A stretch of DNA of 64,000 nucleotides from assembly GCF_002305875.1 (NCBI RefSeq), contig NZ_CP022098.1:3410001-3474000 (forward strand), read 5' to 3'. This DNA is from Cystobacter fuscus (lineage in GTDB: Bacteria; Myxococcota; Myxococcia; Myxococcales; Myxococcaceae). Positions 33,420-41,806 of the stretch are shown here, in pieces. The notes under the pieces were generated by a model. It was not told the origin of the DNA and searched no databases. It saw only the letters and a program-made list of their open reading frames with translations. Each line of letters starts with the position of its first letter. Within the stretch, counting starts at the first letter, position 1. The translations under genes were made by a program, and so were the position numbers.

Positions 33420-35401
33420 AACGTCTGCTCAAGCCCTTCTGCCTCTCCCTCCTCGGGCTCACGCTGACGTGGGCCCAGCCCTCGCCCGCGCAGAGCTTCG
33501 AGGGTCTGGACGTCTCCCAGCCCAAGAAGAAGAAGAAGCCCTCGCGCAAGCCCCGGGGCAAGAAGCCTGGCGCCACCCAGGCTCCGTCCGCCGACGAGTC
33601 GGAGTCGGATGACGCGGCGGATTCCTCGGACTCCTCGGCGGCCACGAACAGCGCGGCGACTCCCGCGGCCCCTCCGGCCGGGGGCACCGCCACCCAGCCT
33701 CCCGCCATGGGGTTGGATCTGACGGCGGACACGCCGCCTCCCACCCAGACCGCGCCCACCATGTCCTTCGACGCGGTGGACGTGTCCGGCAAGAGTGGAG
33801 ACCGCCAGCGTCTGGACGTCGCCGTGTCGCTCTTCAAGAACGACGAGTACGACAAGGCGGCGATGAGCGCCTTCGAGATGATCCAGGATCCCAAGCTCGC
33901 CGGCCTCCACATGGAGGCGCGCTACGTGCTGGCCAAGGCCCTCTACCGCATGGGCCTGTACCACTCGTCGCTCGGTGAGTTCTCGAAGATCCTCGCCGTG
34001 GGCCCGGAGACGAAGTTCTTCCGCACCAGCCTCGAGTGGCTCTTCTTCATCAGCCGCAAGACGAAGAACGAGTCCGTCATCCTGGATGAGCTCGCGCGCC
34101 ACGCGAACCAGGAGTTCCCCGACCGCTTCCGCAGCGAGTTCCACTACCTGCTGGCCCGCTACCACTTCGTGCGCGGCAAGGCGCTCGACGAGGTGGGTCG
34201 CAAGGAGGACGCGGACAAGAGCTTCAACGAGGTCAAGCGCCTCGTGCTGCTCATCCCCAAGACGGACGTGTTCTACCCGCGCGCCAAGTACCTCGAGGGC
34301 CTGGCCTTCTTCCGCTTCGGCAACAAGGCCGCTACCGCCTCCGCGCGCCGCACGGACCTCAACACCCTGGGCGCCATCGACTCCATGAAGGAAGTGGTGC
34401 GCGTCACGCGCAACACCGCCGGCCTGGACGCGGAGCAGGTGTCGGCGAACCAGAAGCTGCGCGAGCTGGCGTTCATGCAGCTGGGCCGCACGCACTACGG
34501 CATGCAGCAGAACCGCTACGCCCTGTTCTATTTCAACAAGGTGGAGCGTGGCACCACGCAGTGGCTCGAGTCCATGTTCGAGTCCAGCTGGGCCAACTAC
34601 CGCGTGGGCCAGTACGAGCAGGCGCTCGGCAACCTGATCACCCTCTCCTCGCCCTTCTTCCGCGAGGAGTACTTCCCGGAAGCGATGATCCTCAAGGCGG
34701 TCATCTATTACGAGAACTGCCGCTACCGCGAGTCGGGCCTCATCCTCCAGGACTTCGAGCGCACCTACCTGCCCGTGCATGATCAGCTGGAGCTCATCAC
34801 CAAGAAGCAGCTGGACGCGGCCGAGTCCTACGGCGTGCTCGCCGACGTGCAGAAGAAGAACAAGGATGGCCAGGAGAAGGGCGAGACGGACCGCATCCTC
34901 GAGCGCATCCTGCGCCTGGCCCTCACCGACCAGGATCTCAAGAAGACGAACGACTCCATCCTCGAGCTGGAGGGGGAGATGGACCTCTTCTCCGAGAAGG
35001 GTGACACCTTCCGCTACTCCGAGCTGACCAAGCAGCTGCTCGAGGGCCTCAAGGTGCAGCGCACCGCGCTCATCGAGAAGGCCGGCATGATGGCCAAGGG
35101 CAAGCTGGAGACGGAGCTCTCGGCGCTCAAGCAATTGCTCGCCAACGGTCTGCGCATCAAGTTCGAGACCGTCACCAAGGAGAAGGAGTTCCTGGAGGAG
35201 CAGCTCAAGGCGGGCGGTCAGGTCTCCATCGTCAAGAAGTACAGGTACTCGGTGGCGGTGGCGGATGATCAGCTCTACTGGCCCTATGAGGGCGAGTACT
35301 GGCGCGACGAGCTGGGCACCTACCAGTACACGATGACCAAGGGCTGCGTGCAGCGCGACACGGCCAACCGGAACGTCCAGCAGGCCAGCGGCTCCAACTG
35401 A
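33416..35401 (+). CDS. gltC: Periplasmic TPR gliding protein GltC
   Basis: 661 residues, close to the length of M. xanthus GltC. Signal peptide 1-26 (ending SPAQS). A Lys-rich patch (about 36-48) and a Ser/Asp/Ala-rich linker (about 55-95) precede an array of TPR-like helices from about 125 to 480, for example LDVAVSLFKNDEYDKAAMSAFE. The C-terminal part has a predicted coil (about 495-605) and a final Trp/Tyr-rich stretch with WPYEGEYWRDELG. It is a periplasmic component that docks with GltA/GltB at focal adhesions. It is the last gene of the unit; a strong terminator lies 63 bases downstream. Confidence 0.82.
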   Translation: MKRLLKPFCLSLLGLTLTWAQPSPAQSFEGLDVSQPKKKKKPSRKPRGKKPGATQAPSADESESDDAADSSDSSAATNSAATPAAPPAGGTATQPPAMGLDLTADTPPPTQTAPTMSFDAVDVSGKSGDRQRLDVAVSLFKNDEYDKAAMSAFEMIQDPKLAGLHMEARYVLAKALYRMGLYHSSLGEFSKILAVGPETKFFRTSLEWLFFISRKTKNESVILDELARHANQEFPDRFRSEFHYLLARYHFVRGKALDEVGRKEDADKSFNEVKRLVLLIPKTDVFYPRAKYLEGLAFFRFGNKAATASARRTDLNTLGAIDSMKEVVRVTRNTAGLDAEQVSANQKLRELAFMQLGRTHYGMQQNRYALFYFNKVERGTTQWLESMFESSWANYRVGQYEQALGNLITLSSPFFREEYFPEAMILKAVIYYENCRYRESGLILQDFERTYLPVHDQLELITKKQLDAAESYGVLADVQKKNKDGQEKGETDRILERILRLALTDQDLKKTNDSILELEGEMDLFSEKGDTFRYSELTKQLLEGLKVQRTALIEKAGMMAKGKLETELSALKQLLANGLRIKFETVTKEKEFLEEQLKAGGQVSIVKKYRYSVAVADDQLYWPYEGEYWRDELGTYQYTMTKGCVQRDTANRNVQQASGSN

Positions 35402-35464
35402 GTCTCCTTCCCCGGATGGGGAGCCTCCCTCCGAGGGGCTTCTCGTCGGGTGAGACCCGCTTCC

Positions 35465-35505
35465 GGGGGGTTGGATCCAGGTGGATCCAACCCCCCATCG
35501 TTTTT
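35465..35505 (+). terminator. Rho-independent terminator of the glt operon
   Basis: A perfect 14-base-pair stem: GGGGGGTTGGATCC (35465-35478) with GGATCCAACCCCCC (35483-35496), loop AGGT. Five T residues follow at 35501-35505. It lies 63 bases after the gltC stop and 25 bases before plsX, so plsX needs its own promoter or read-through. Confidence 0.92.
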
Positions 35506-35530
35506 CCCAAACCAGTAGGATGGGGCTCGC

Positions 35531-36559
35531 ATGGCCATCAAGCCCGTCACCATTGCCTTCGACGTGATGGGGAGCGACCACGGTCCGGCCGAAGTCATCC
35601 GGGGTGCCGCGCAGCTCTCGCTGGAGTCCCCTCACATCCACGCGCTGCTGGTGGGAGACCGAGCCGTCATCGATGACGTGCTGGCGGCCACCCGGCACAG
35701 CGGCGAGCGCATCTCCGTGCAGCACGCCTCGGGGTTCATCGCCATGGACGAGAAGCCGGGCGAGGCCCTGGCGCGCAAGCCGGACGCCTCGGTGTCGGTG
35801 GCGGCGCGGCTGGTGGCCGAGGGCGAGGCGGATGCGCTGGTGTCCGCGGGCAACACGGGCGCGTGCGTGCTCGCGTGCGCGCGCCACTTCCAGCTCCTGC
35901 CGGGCGTGCGGCGCGCGGCGCTCGCGGCGGTGTACCCCACGCGCATGCGCCACGGCGGCAAGGAGGACCCGTTCTCGCTCATCCTCGACGTGGGCGCCAC
36001 GGTGGAGGCCACCGCGGATGACCTGGTGACGTTCGCGGTGATGGGGGCGGCCTACGCGCGCATCATCTCGCGCAACGAGCAGCCCAAGGTGGCGCTCCTG
36101 TCCAATGGCACCGAGTCCACCAAGGGGCCGCGCCACGTGGTGGAGGCGCACGCGAAGATCGCGGGGCTGCCGGGCATGCAGTTCCTCGGCAACGTGGAGG
36201 GCGTGGACATCCCCAAGGGCACCGCGGACGTGGTGGTGACGGACGGCTTCGTGGGCAACGTGTGCCTGAAGATGCTCGAGGGCGTGCACGAGACGGTGTT
36301 CGAGCTGGCCCAGTACGCGCACAAGGAGAGCCTGCGCTGGCGCGCGGGCCTGGCGATGCTGGCCGGCGGCATCCAGCGCATCAAGGACATCACCGACTGG
36401 GAACAGTACGGAGGGGCGCCGGTGCTCGGCTTCGATCGCATCTTCATCAAGGCCCATGGCCGCTCGCACGCGCGCGCCATCGCCAACGCGGGGAAGATCG
36501 CCGCCAAGGCGGCCGCCAATGAGCTGGGCAAGTCCATCCAGCAGGGTCTGGCGCGGTGA
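35531..36559 (+). CDS. plsX: Phosphate acyltransferase PlsX
   Basis: 342 residues. PlsX converts acyl-ACP and phosphate to acyl-phosphate for PlsY in phospholipid synthesis. Family marks are AFDVMGSDHGPAEVIRGA at the start, VSAGNTGACVLACA (about 103), LLSNGTESTKG (about 190) and VVTDGFVGNVCLKMLEG (about 235). Length and ends are normal. It is not next to rpmF or fab genes, which is unusual for a primary plsX; a second copy elsewhere in the genome is possible. It overlaps the App1-type gene by 4 bases. Confidence 0.93.
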   Translation: MAIKPVTIAFDVMGSDHGPAEVIRGAAQLSLESPHIHALLVGDRAVIDDVLAATRHSGERISVQHASGFIAMDEKPGEALARKPDASVSVAARLVAEGEADALVSAGNTGACVLACARHFQLLPGVRRAALAAVYPTRMRHGGKEDPFSLILDVGATVEATADDLVTFAVMGAAYARIISRNEQPKVALLSNGTESTKGPRHVVEAHAKIAGLPGMQFLGNVEGVDIPKGTADVVVTDGFVGNVCLKMLEGVHETVFELAQYAHKESLRWRAGLAMLAGGIQRIKDITDWEQYGGAPVLGFDRIFIKAHGRSHARAIANAGKIAAKAAANELGKSIQQGLAR

Positions 36560-37599
36560 GCCTCCCGGACCGCATCGATCCCCGGCCTCCGCGGCGCATC
36601 TACCGCTGGGATCTGGACAAGACCTACCTGCAGACGGAGTTCGACTCCATCCGGGACATCCTGCGCACGGCCTTCCAGAAGGCCCACGAGAAGCAGGCCG
36701 TGCCGGGCGCGTCCGCGCTCATCCGCGAGCTGGCGGCCAATGGCGACTCGCGCCTGTGCATCGTCTCCGGCAGCCCCCGGCAGATGCGCTCGGTGCTCGA
36801 GGAGAAGCTCAAGCTGGACGGGGTGGTGTGGGACGAGTTCGTCCTCAAGGACAACGTGGGCAACCTGATGCGCGGGCGCTTCCGGGCGCTGCGCGGGCAG
36901 GTGGGCTACAAGCTGCCCGCCATCCTCGAGAGCCGCGCGCTCGCGCCCCTGGAGGCCGAGGAGGTGCTCTTCGGGGATGACGCCGAGGCGGATGCCTTCA
37001 TCTACTCGCTCTACGCGGACATGGTCGCCGGGCGCGTGGACGAGCGGGTGCTCTCGCAGATCCTCTCCCAGGCGGCGGTGTACCCGGACGAGGTCGAGCG
37101 GGTGCACGCGGCGTGGAAGAAGATCGCCGTGTCGGATCCGGTGCGGCGCATCTTCATCCACCTGGATCGGCTCACGCCGCCCGCGCACTTCGCGGACTAC
37201 GGCCCGCGCGTGGTGCCCATCTTCAACTACTTCCAGGCCGCGCTGGTGCTCCTGGCGGATGGCCACCTCACCGCCCCCCAGGTCATCAAGGTCGCCGTGG
37301 AGATGGTGCAGACGGCGGGGCACAACATCATCACCCTGTCCAACTCGTTCCAGGACCTGCTGCGCCGGGGTCTGCCCCTGCAGCAGGCGGCGGCGGCGCT
37401 GGTGCAGGCGCTCGAGGGGCCCAACGCGCTGCTCCAGGCGCTGCGGCCCATGCCGGACATCATCTCGGCCTTCACCAAGCGGCTCGCCGCGCTGGGGACC
37501 GAGCCCGCGCCGCCTCCCGCGCGCGCGGTGGACTACCTGGCCATGCTCCACCACGCCCTGCCGCGCACCCACAAGGCGCGCAAGCCTCCACCGGCATGA
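36556..37599 (+). CDS. App1-type (DUF2183) phosphatidate phosphatase-like protein
   Basis: 347 residues from a GTG that overlaps the plsX stop. The HAD-type catalytic motif is near the N-terminus: WDLDKTYL, with Asp19 and Asp21 in DxDxT. Motif II is IVSGSPRQM (about 74) and the acidic metal site is FGDDAEADAF (about 140). These match the App1 catalytic domain, known in yeast to dephosphorylate phosphatidate. The remaining C-terminal half (about 190-347) is helical and unrecognised. The operon with plsX suggests a lipid-phosphate role. Substrate is inferred. Confidence 0.78.
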   Translation: MSLPDRIDPRPPRRIYRWDLDKTYLQTEFDSIRDILRTAFQKAHEKQAVPGASALIRELAANGDSRLCIVSGSPRQMRSVLEEKLKLDGVVWDEFVLKDNVGNLMRGRFRALRGQVGYKLPAILESRALAPLEAEEVLFGDDAEADAFIYSLYADMVAGRVDERVLSQILSQAAVYPDEVERVHAAWKKIAVSDPVRRIFIHLDRLTPPAHFADYGPRVVPIFNYFQAALVLLADGHLTAPQVIKVAVEMVQTAGHNIITLSNSFQDLLRRGLPLQQAAAALVQALEGPNALLQALRPMPDIISAFTKRLAALGTEPAPPPARAVDYLAMLHHALPRTHKARKPPPA

Positions 37600-38378
37600 A
37601 GGCGCTCGTCACTGGCGCCCATGGCACCGTGGGCTCGCGGCTGTGTGATTTCCTGCAACGCCAGGGCGTGGAGGTGGTGCGCTGGGATCGTTCCCTCGTC
37701 CCGGTGGACGACTACTGGGCGATGGAGCACTTCGTGCGCTCGGTGGCGCCCGACGTGCTCTTCCACCTGGCGGCGGCCTCGAGTCCCTCCCAGCGTCCGG
37801 ACGACTCCTGGCGCGTCAACTACGAGTGGACGAGCGAGCTGGCGTGGATCTGTCGGCAGGTGGGCGTGCGCTTCGTCTTCACCAGCTCGGTGATGGTGTT
37901 CTCGGATGGGGCGCGCGGACCCTTCACGGTGGACTCGGTGCCGGATGCGACCGAGGGCTACGGCAACGAGAAGCGGCTCGCCGAGGCGCGCGTCTTCCAC
38001 CAGTACCCCGAGGCGCGCGTGGCCCGGCTGGGCTGGCAGATGGACTTCGGCTTCTCGGGCAACCAGATGGGGGCGTGGCTGGAGACGCGCGCGCGCGAGC
38101 AGGGGCGGGTGGAAGCGAGCACCCGCTGGTATCCGGCGTGTTCCTTCCTGGACGACACCGTGCGGGCGTTGTTGGCGCTCGCGTGGGTGGAGCCGGGGCT
38201 CTACCTGTTGGATGCGAACGAGCGCTGGACCTTCCATGAGATCGCCTCCGCCCTGAGTGCCTGGCATTCGGGCCGTTGGCGGGTGGAACCCAGTGAACAC
38301 TTCGTGTTCGATCAGCGGATGATCGACGATCGGATCCGCCTGCCCTCGCTCAAGACGCGGCTGCCGGATCTGCCTTGA
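37596..38378 (+). CDS. NAD-dependent epimerase / RmlD-like reductase
   Basis: 260 residues. It has the short-chain dehydrogenase nucleotide-binding motif TGAHGTVGSR at residues 6-15, DVLFHLAAASSP near 50 and a catalytic YxxxK as YGNEK at about 123-127. It resembles dTDP-4-dehydrorhamnose reductase/UDP-sugar epimerases (RmlD class) but is somewhat short and its substrate cannot be assigned. The start overlaps the preceding stop by 4 bases, making it the third gene of the plsX-App1 unit. It could modify a sugar on a glycolipid. Confidence 0.78.
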   Translation: MKALVTGAHGTVGSRLCDFLQRQGVEVVRWDRSLVPVDDYWAMEHFVRSVAPDVLFHLAAASSPSQRPDDSWRVNYEWTSELAWICRQVGVRFVFTSSVMVFSDGARGPFTVDSVPDATEGYGNEKRLAEARVFHQYPEARVARLGWQMDFGFSGNQMGAWLETRAREQGRVEASTRWYPACSFLDDTVRALLALAWVEPGLYLLDANERWTFHEIASALSAWHSGRWRVEPSEHFVFDQRMIDDRIRLPSLKTRLPDLP

Positions 38379-38552
38379 AGGAAACGCGGTGGCCGGTCGC
38401 GGTCCGCCGGTGAGCACAAGCGCCGGGGGGCGGTATCCACGCGGGTTGTCGCTCCCTACCTTGCTTCGTGGGAGGCGTTTCCCGCCTCGGAATCCCCCGT
38501 CCGGAGCCGCACGTTCGGGGTGGGCCCTCCCGTGCACACGAGGAGTGAGCCC

Positions 38553-39164
38553 ATGCCAGGCGTGAAGTCCACCGTTCCCCCGCTGCTTCCCTTCTTCCTG
38601 CTGGCCTGTGGGATGGAGCCCCCGGATGCGGAGCCGCCCCCCGCCACCCAGGTCGCCGCGCTGGACTCGGCGGTGACCCGGGGTTGTCTCTTCCACGTCT
38701 CGTCCCGGCTGAAGCCGGGCCGCATGCCGCCCCAGAGGCAGATCGTCGTCACCCGGGAGGACGGAGGGGGGTGCACGTGGGGCGAGGGCAGCGTGGTGCT
38801 CGGCACCACGTATGACGACTCCTCGCTGTCGCTCGCGGCCAATGAGCTGGGCGTCGCGGTCGGCTTCACCTCCAAGTCCTCGCCGAGCGGCTCCGCCGCC
38901 GTCTCCGTCCAGCTCCGCCACCTGGATCCCCAGTCGTTCGAGGTGCTGCGCGGTACGAGCCTCGGCGCGCTGAACCCGACCCAGGCCGGCCATGTCCACG
39001 ACGTGGATCTCTCCCTCGGCGCGGATGGCACCACCCTGGAGGTGCGCGGCTCCAAGACGGGCGCCATCCCGGGGGAGGTGGGCTCGGGCAGCAACTACGT
39101 CGCCCTCTTCCCGGACTTCTTCACGAGCACCCTGGCGCCCACCATCACCGCCGGAGAGGGGTGA
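38553..39164 (+). CDS. Hypothetical lipoprotein
   Basis: 203 residues from the ATG at 38553, with AGGAG seven bases upstream. The signal peptide is short and ends FFLLAC (lipidated Cys19). The mature part is a Ser/Thr/Gly-rich beta-type domain with two further cysteines (about 45 and 74) and no known motif. It is separated from the epimerase gene by 174 bases, so it has its own promoter. It converges with the YjjX gene with 13 bases between stops. I cannot assign a function. Confidence 0.68.
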   Translation: MPGVKSTVPPLLPFFLLACGMEPPDAEPPPATQVAALDSAVTRGCLFHVSSRLKPGRMPPQRQIVVTREDGGGCTWGEGSVVLGTTYDDSSLSLAANELGVAVGFTSKSSPSGSAAVSVQLRHLDPQSFEVLRGTSLGALNPTQAGHVHDVDLSLGADGTTLEVRGSKTGAIPGEVGSGSNYVALFPDFFTSTLAPTITAGEG

Positions 39165-39177
39165 GGGAGGGCCGGAT

Positions 39178-39717
39178 TCAGCCTCGCGAGGAGGGTGGGG
39201 CGTAGAGCTCGGGATACAGGAATGGAATCAGCGCGCACGCCACGGGGCCCCGCCACATCTCGGTGCGGGTGAAGAGGCCGTTGGTGAGGATGCCCACCGC
39301 GCCGAGGCCCCGCTTGCTGCCCGTGCGCCCGGACACCTCGTCCATCACCGGGCCCAGCTCCTCGCCCCGCAGCGCGCGGGCGGCGATGGTCGGGGGGAGG
39401 GGGAAGCGCACGCCCCAGGTGAAGTTCTCCCGGCCGTCCGCCGCCACCACGGCCACGCCGTTGATGAGGCTGTGGTCCGGATCCACGCCCCCCTCGAGTC
39501 CCAGGCCGAGCTGCGCGTCGGGCACGGCACCGAGGGCCGCCCGGGCACGGTTGCGCGCGCCCTCCGCGGTCTCCGCGGTGCCGATGGGCTGCTCCCGCAC
39601 GCCGCTGGGCACGTCCACCCCGATCACCGTGCAGCCGGGAAACGCCTGTTCGCACACGGCCCGCACGGCCTCGGTCTTGGCGGGATTCGTCGAGCCGACC
39701 GCGATGCGCATGGACAT
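39178..39717 (-). CDS. yjjX: Inosine/xanthosine triphosphatase, YjjX/DUF84 family
   Basis: 179 residues. Family marks are IAVGSTNPAKTEAVR at the N-terminus and TAETAEGARNRARAAL with LGLGLEGGVD (about 48-78), then MDEVSGRTGSKRGLGAVGILTNGLFTR (about 125-150). YjjX hydrolyses ITP and XTP, removing damaged purine nucleotides. GGAGGAAC precedes the ATG at 39717. A second ATG two codons in (39711) is equally plausible as the start. Confidence 0.9.
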   Translation of the reverse strand: MSMRIAVGSTNPAKTEAVRAVCEQAFPGCTVIGVDVPSGVREQPIGTAETAEGARNRARAALGAVPDAQLGLGLEGGVDPDHSLINGVAVVAADGRENFTWGVRFPLPPTIAARALRGEELGPVMDEVSGRTGSKRGLGAVGILTNGLFTRTEMWRGPVACALIPFLYPELYAPPSSRG

Positions 39718-40075
39718 GAGTCAGTTCCTCCCCGAGGGCCCGGGCCGACGGTCGCTGGAATTCATTCCCGCCCGGGGGGCGCCACGGCGCTCCCTGGCCG
39801 CCCGCCTGGACGGCTCCTCCACCCATACGGCCCGTGCGGTGGCCAGAAGATTCTTCGGGGTCCGGGTGTTATGGAGGGCATCCTGGCCGTCCGCCGGCTC
39901 CCGGACGAGGCGTGGAGGTGTGGCTCCCCGCCGCCCCGACGAGAGGCGGACGGGGGTGGTGCCCACCCGGCTTGTTGCCCCCGTCAACAATGTCTCCATG
40001 AGCTACTCCCTCCCGGGGAGGATGCGGTATAGGTCGTCCCCTTAGATTCGCCCCCCTTGGGGCGTCAACCGCGAG
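39718..40075. other. 358-base intergenic region between yjjX and pcnB
   Basis: It holds divergent promoters for yjjX and pcnB. A short hairpin, TTGTTG-CCCCCGT-CAACAA, lies at 39972-39990, and TATAGG at about 40028-40033 could be a -10 box for pcnB. The only open frame is the low-confidence 92-residue ORF listed separately. I see no RNA gene or riboswitch. Confidence 0.4.
39721..39999 (-). CDS. Possible 92-residue small ORF upstream of yjjX
   Basis: An open frame of 92 residues starting at an ATG (39997-39999) that has a strong GGAGG ribosome site about nine bases upstream. It ends three bases before the yjjX start, so yjjX translation could be coupled to it. The composition is mostly Arg, Pro, Gly and Ala with no hydrophobic core and the family is unknown. 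It may be a real small gene, a translated leader or chance. I give it little weight. Confidence 0.28.
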   Translation of the reverse strand: METLLTGATSRVGTTPVRLSSGRRGATPPRLVREPADGQDALHNTRTPKNLLATARAVWVEEPSRRAARERRGAPRAGMNSSDRRPGPSGRN

Positions 40076-41791
40076 ATGACGCGAGACTTCACTGACACAC
40101 CGCCCGCCGGTGACCCGATGCTCCAGCCCGTGCCCGATGACGCGCGCGAGGCTGTGGCCTTCGAGGCCGGGTCCAAGGACCCCCTCGAGGAGCTACCGGT
40201 CCCCGAGCCCGAGGAGGTTTCCTTCCCCATGCCCGCCTTCACGGCGCCGTCGGCCGAGGACACGATCCCGGACACGGATTTCCTTCCCGAACCCCAGCTC
40301 TCCGGCAAGCCCGCGGAGATCGATCCGGACAAGCTCGATCCGGATGCCCTCAAGGTCATCCACCGCCTGCACTCCCATGGCCATGAGGCCTACCTCGTGG
40401 GGGGATGCGTGCGCGACTTGTCGCTGGGCCGCACGCCCAAGGACTTCGACATCGCCACGAGCGCCCACCCGGGTGAGGTGCGCGCCATCTTCCGCAACTG
40501 CCGGCTCATCGGCCGCCGCTTCCGGCTCGCCCACATCTACTTCAAGGGCGGGAAGATCATCGAGGTGTCCACCTTCCGCGCCAACCCCACCGAACTCGTC
40601 GACGCTCCGTCCGAGAGCGGCGAGGAGGAGGGCGGCGAGGCCGAGGAGTCGCAGAACCCGGATCTGCTCATCACCCACGACAACGTCTTCGGCACCGCCG
40701 AGCAGGACGCGCGCCGCCGCGACTTCACCATCAACGGCCTCTTCTACGACGTCGTCGAGGGCCGCATCATCGACTACGTGCGCGGTCGGCGGGATCTCGA
40801 CGAGCACTACATCCGCACCATCGGGGATCCGGAGATCCGCATGCGCGAGGATCCGGTGCGCATCCTGCGCGCCGTGCGCTTCGCCTCCAAGCTGGGCCTG
40901 GACATCGAGTCGCGCACCTATGCCGCCATGGAAGGGGCCGTCGAGGATCTCCCCCGCTGCGCCCCGGCGCGTCTGCTCGAGGAGACCTTCCGCCTCATCC
41001 GCGGCGGCGTGGCGGCGCCCAGCCTGCGCCTGCTCGATGCGCTGGATGCGCTGAAGATCCTCCTGCCGCCCGTGGCCGCCTACTTCAAGGAGCAGGGCCG
41101 CCGCGGTCAGGAGACCTTCTACTCCTTCGCCGAGGCGCTCGACCGGCGCGTGGCTTCCGGGGAGCTGCTGGACGACGCCATCCTGCTCGCCGCGCTGCTG
41201 GTGCCCATCGCCCAGGCCTCGCCCGTCGTGGAGAGCCTGGACGCCGCGGGCCGTCCCTCGGTGTCCCAGGCCATCGAGGACCTGCTGGCCGAGTTCGTCC
41301 AGACGGCGCGGCTGCCCCGCCGCATCGCCGAGCGCTGCCGTCTGCTGCTCATCGCCCAGCGCACGCTGTCGGGGGAGCGGCGCAAGAAGACGGGGGCCTT
41401 CCGCCGCCATCCGCTCTTCGCCGACGCGCTCGTCGTCTTCGAGATCTCCGTCGAGGCCACGAGTCGTCACCGCGACGCGCTCGAGGCGTGGAAGCGCGGG
41501 GACGTGCCTTCCTCCCGTCCGTCCACCGAGGGCTCCGCCGCCGAGGGAGACGCGCCCCGCAAGCGCCGTCGTCGGCGCCGCCGGGGGGGAACTCGCAACA
41601 AGCCCGGGACGACGGAGGGTGCCTCCACCGCCCCGGCGGCCGCGGGCGCTTCCGAGTCCACGGCCACGGAGGCCTCGGAGGATGCCCTGGACGAGGCCTC
41701 GGGCGACGAGGAGTCGGACGACACGTTCGACTCCAGTGACGCGGACGACGACTCCGGCGAGGACGCGGAGAGCGCCTCCGACGAGGGGTGA
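40076..41791 (+). CDS. pcnB: Poly(A) polymerase PcnB with disordered tails
   Basis: 571 residues. The nucleotidyltransferase head is clear: LVGGCVRDLSLGRTPKDFDIATS (about 108-129) with catalytic Asp123 and Asp125, and the PcnB-specific LIGRRFRLAHIYF (about 142-154) that separates it from CCA-adding enzymes. RNA-binding helices follow to about 465. Additions are a 90-residue acidic N-terminal tail, an acidic insert (about 180-197, GEEEGGEAEESQ) and a C-terminal tail with a run of seven or eight arginines (about 498) and then about 65 Ser/Asp/Glu-rich residues. PcnB adds A tails that speed RNA decay. No neighbour is functionally linked. Confidence 0.9.
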   Translation: MTRDFTDTPPAGDPMLQPVPDDAREAVAFEAGSKDPLEELPVPEPEEVSFPMPAFTAPSAEDTIPDTDFLPEPQLSGKPAEIDPDKLDPDALKVIHRLHSHGHEAYLVGGCVRDLSLGRTPKDFDIATSAHPGEVRAIFRNCRLIGRRFRLAHIYFKGGKIIEVSTFRANPTELVDAPSESGEEEGGEAEESQNPDLLITHDNVFGTAEQDARRRDFTINGLFYDVVEGRIIDYVRGRRDLDEHYIRTIGDPEIRMREDPVRILRAVRFASKLGLDIESRTYAAMEGAVEDLPRCAPARLLEETFRLIRGGVAAPSLRLLDALDALKILLPPVAAYFKEQGRRGQETFYSFAEALDRRVASGELLDDAILLAALLVPIAQASPVVESLDAAGRPSVSQAIEDLLAEFVQTARLPRRIAERCRLLLIAQRTLSGERRKKTGAFRRHPLFADALVVFEISVEATSRHRDALEAWKRGDVPSSRPSTEGSAAEGDAPRKRRRRRRRGGTRNKPGTTEGASTAPAAAGASESTATEASEDALDEASGDEESDDTFDSSDADDDSGEDAESASDEG

Positions 41792-41806
41792 GCCGTCGCG
41801 GACGTG

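Noticed and set aside
33317-36469. A 1050-residue minus-strand open frame opposite gltC and plsX
   Set aside because: gltC and plsX are convincing by motifs, and the frame has shadow composition.
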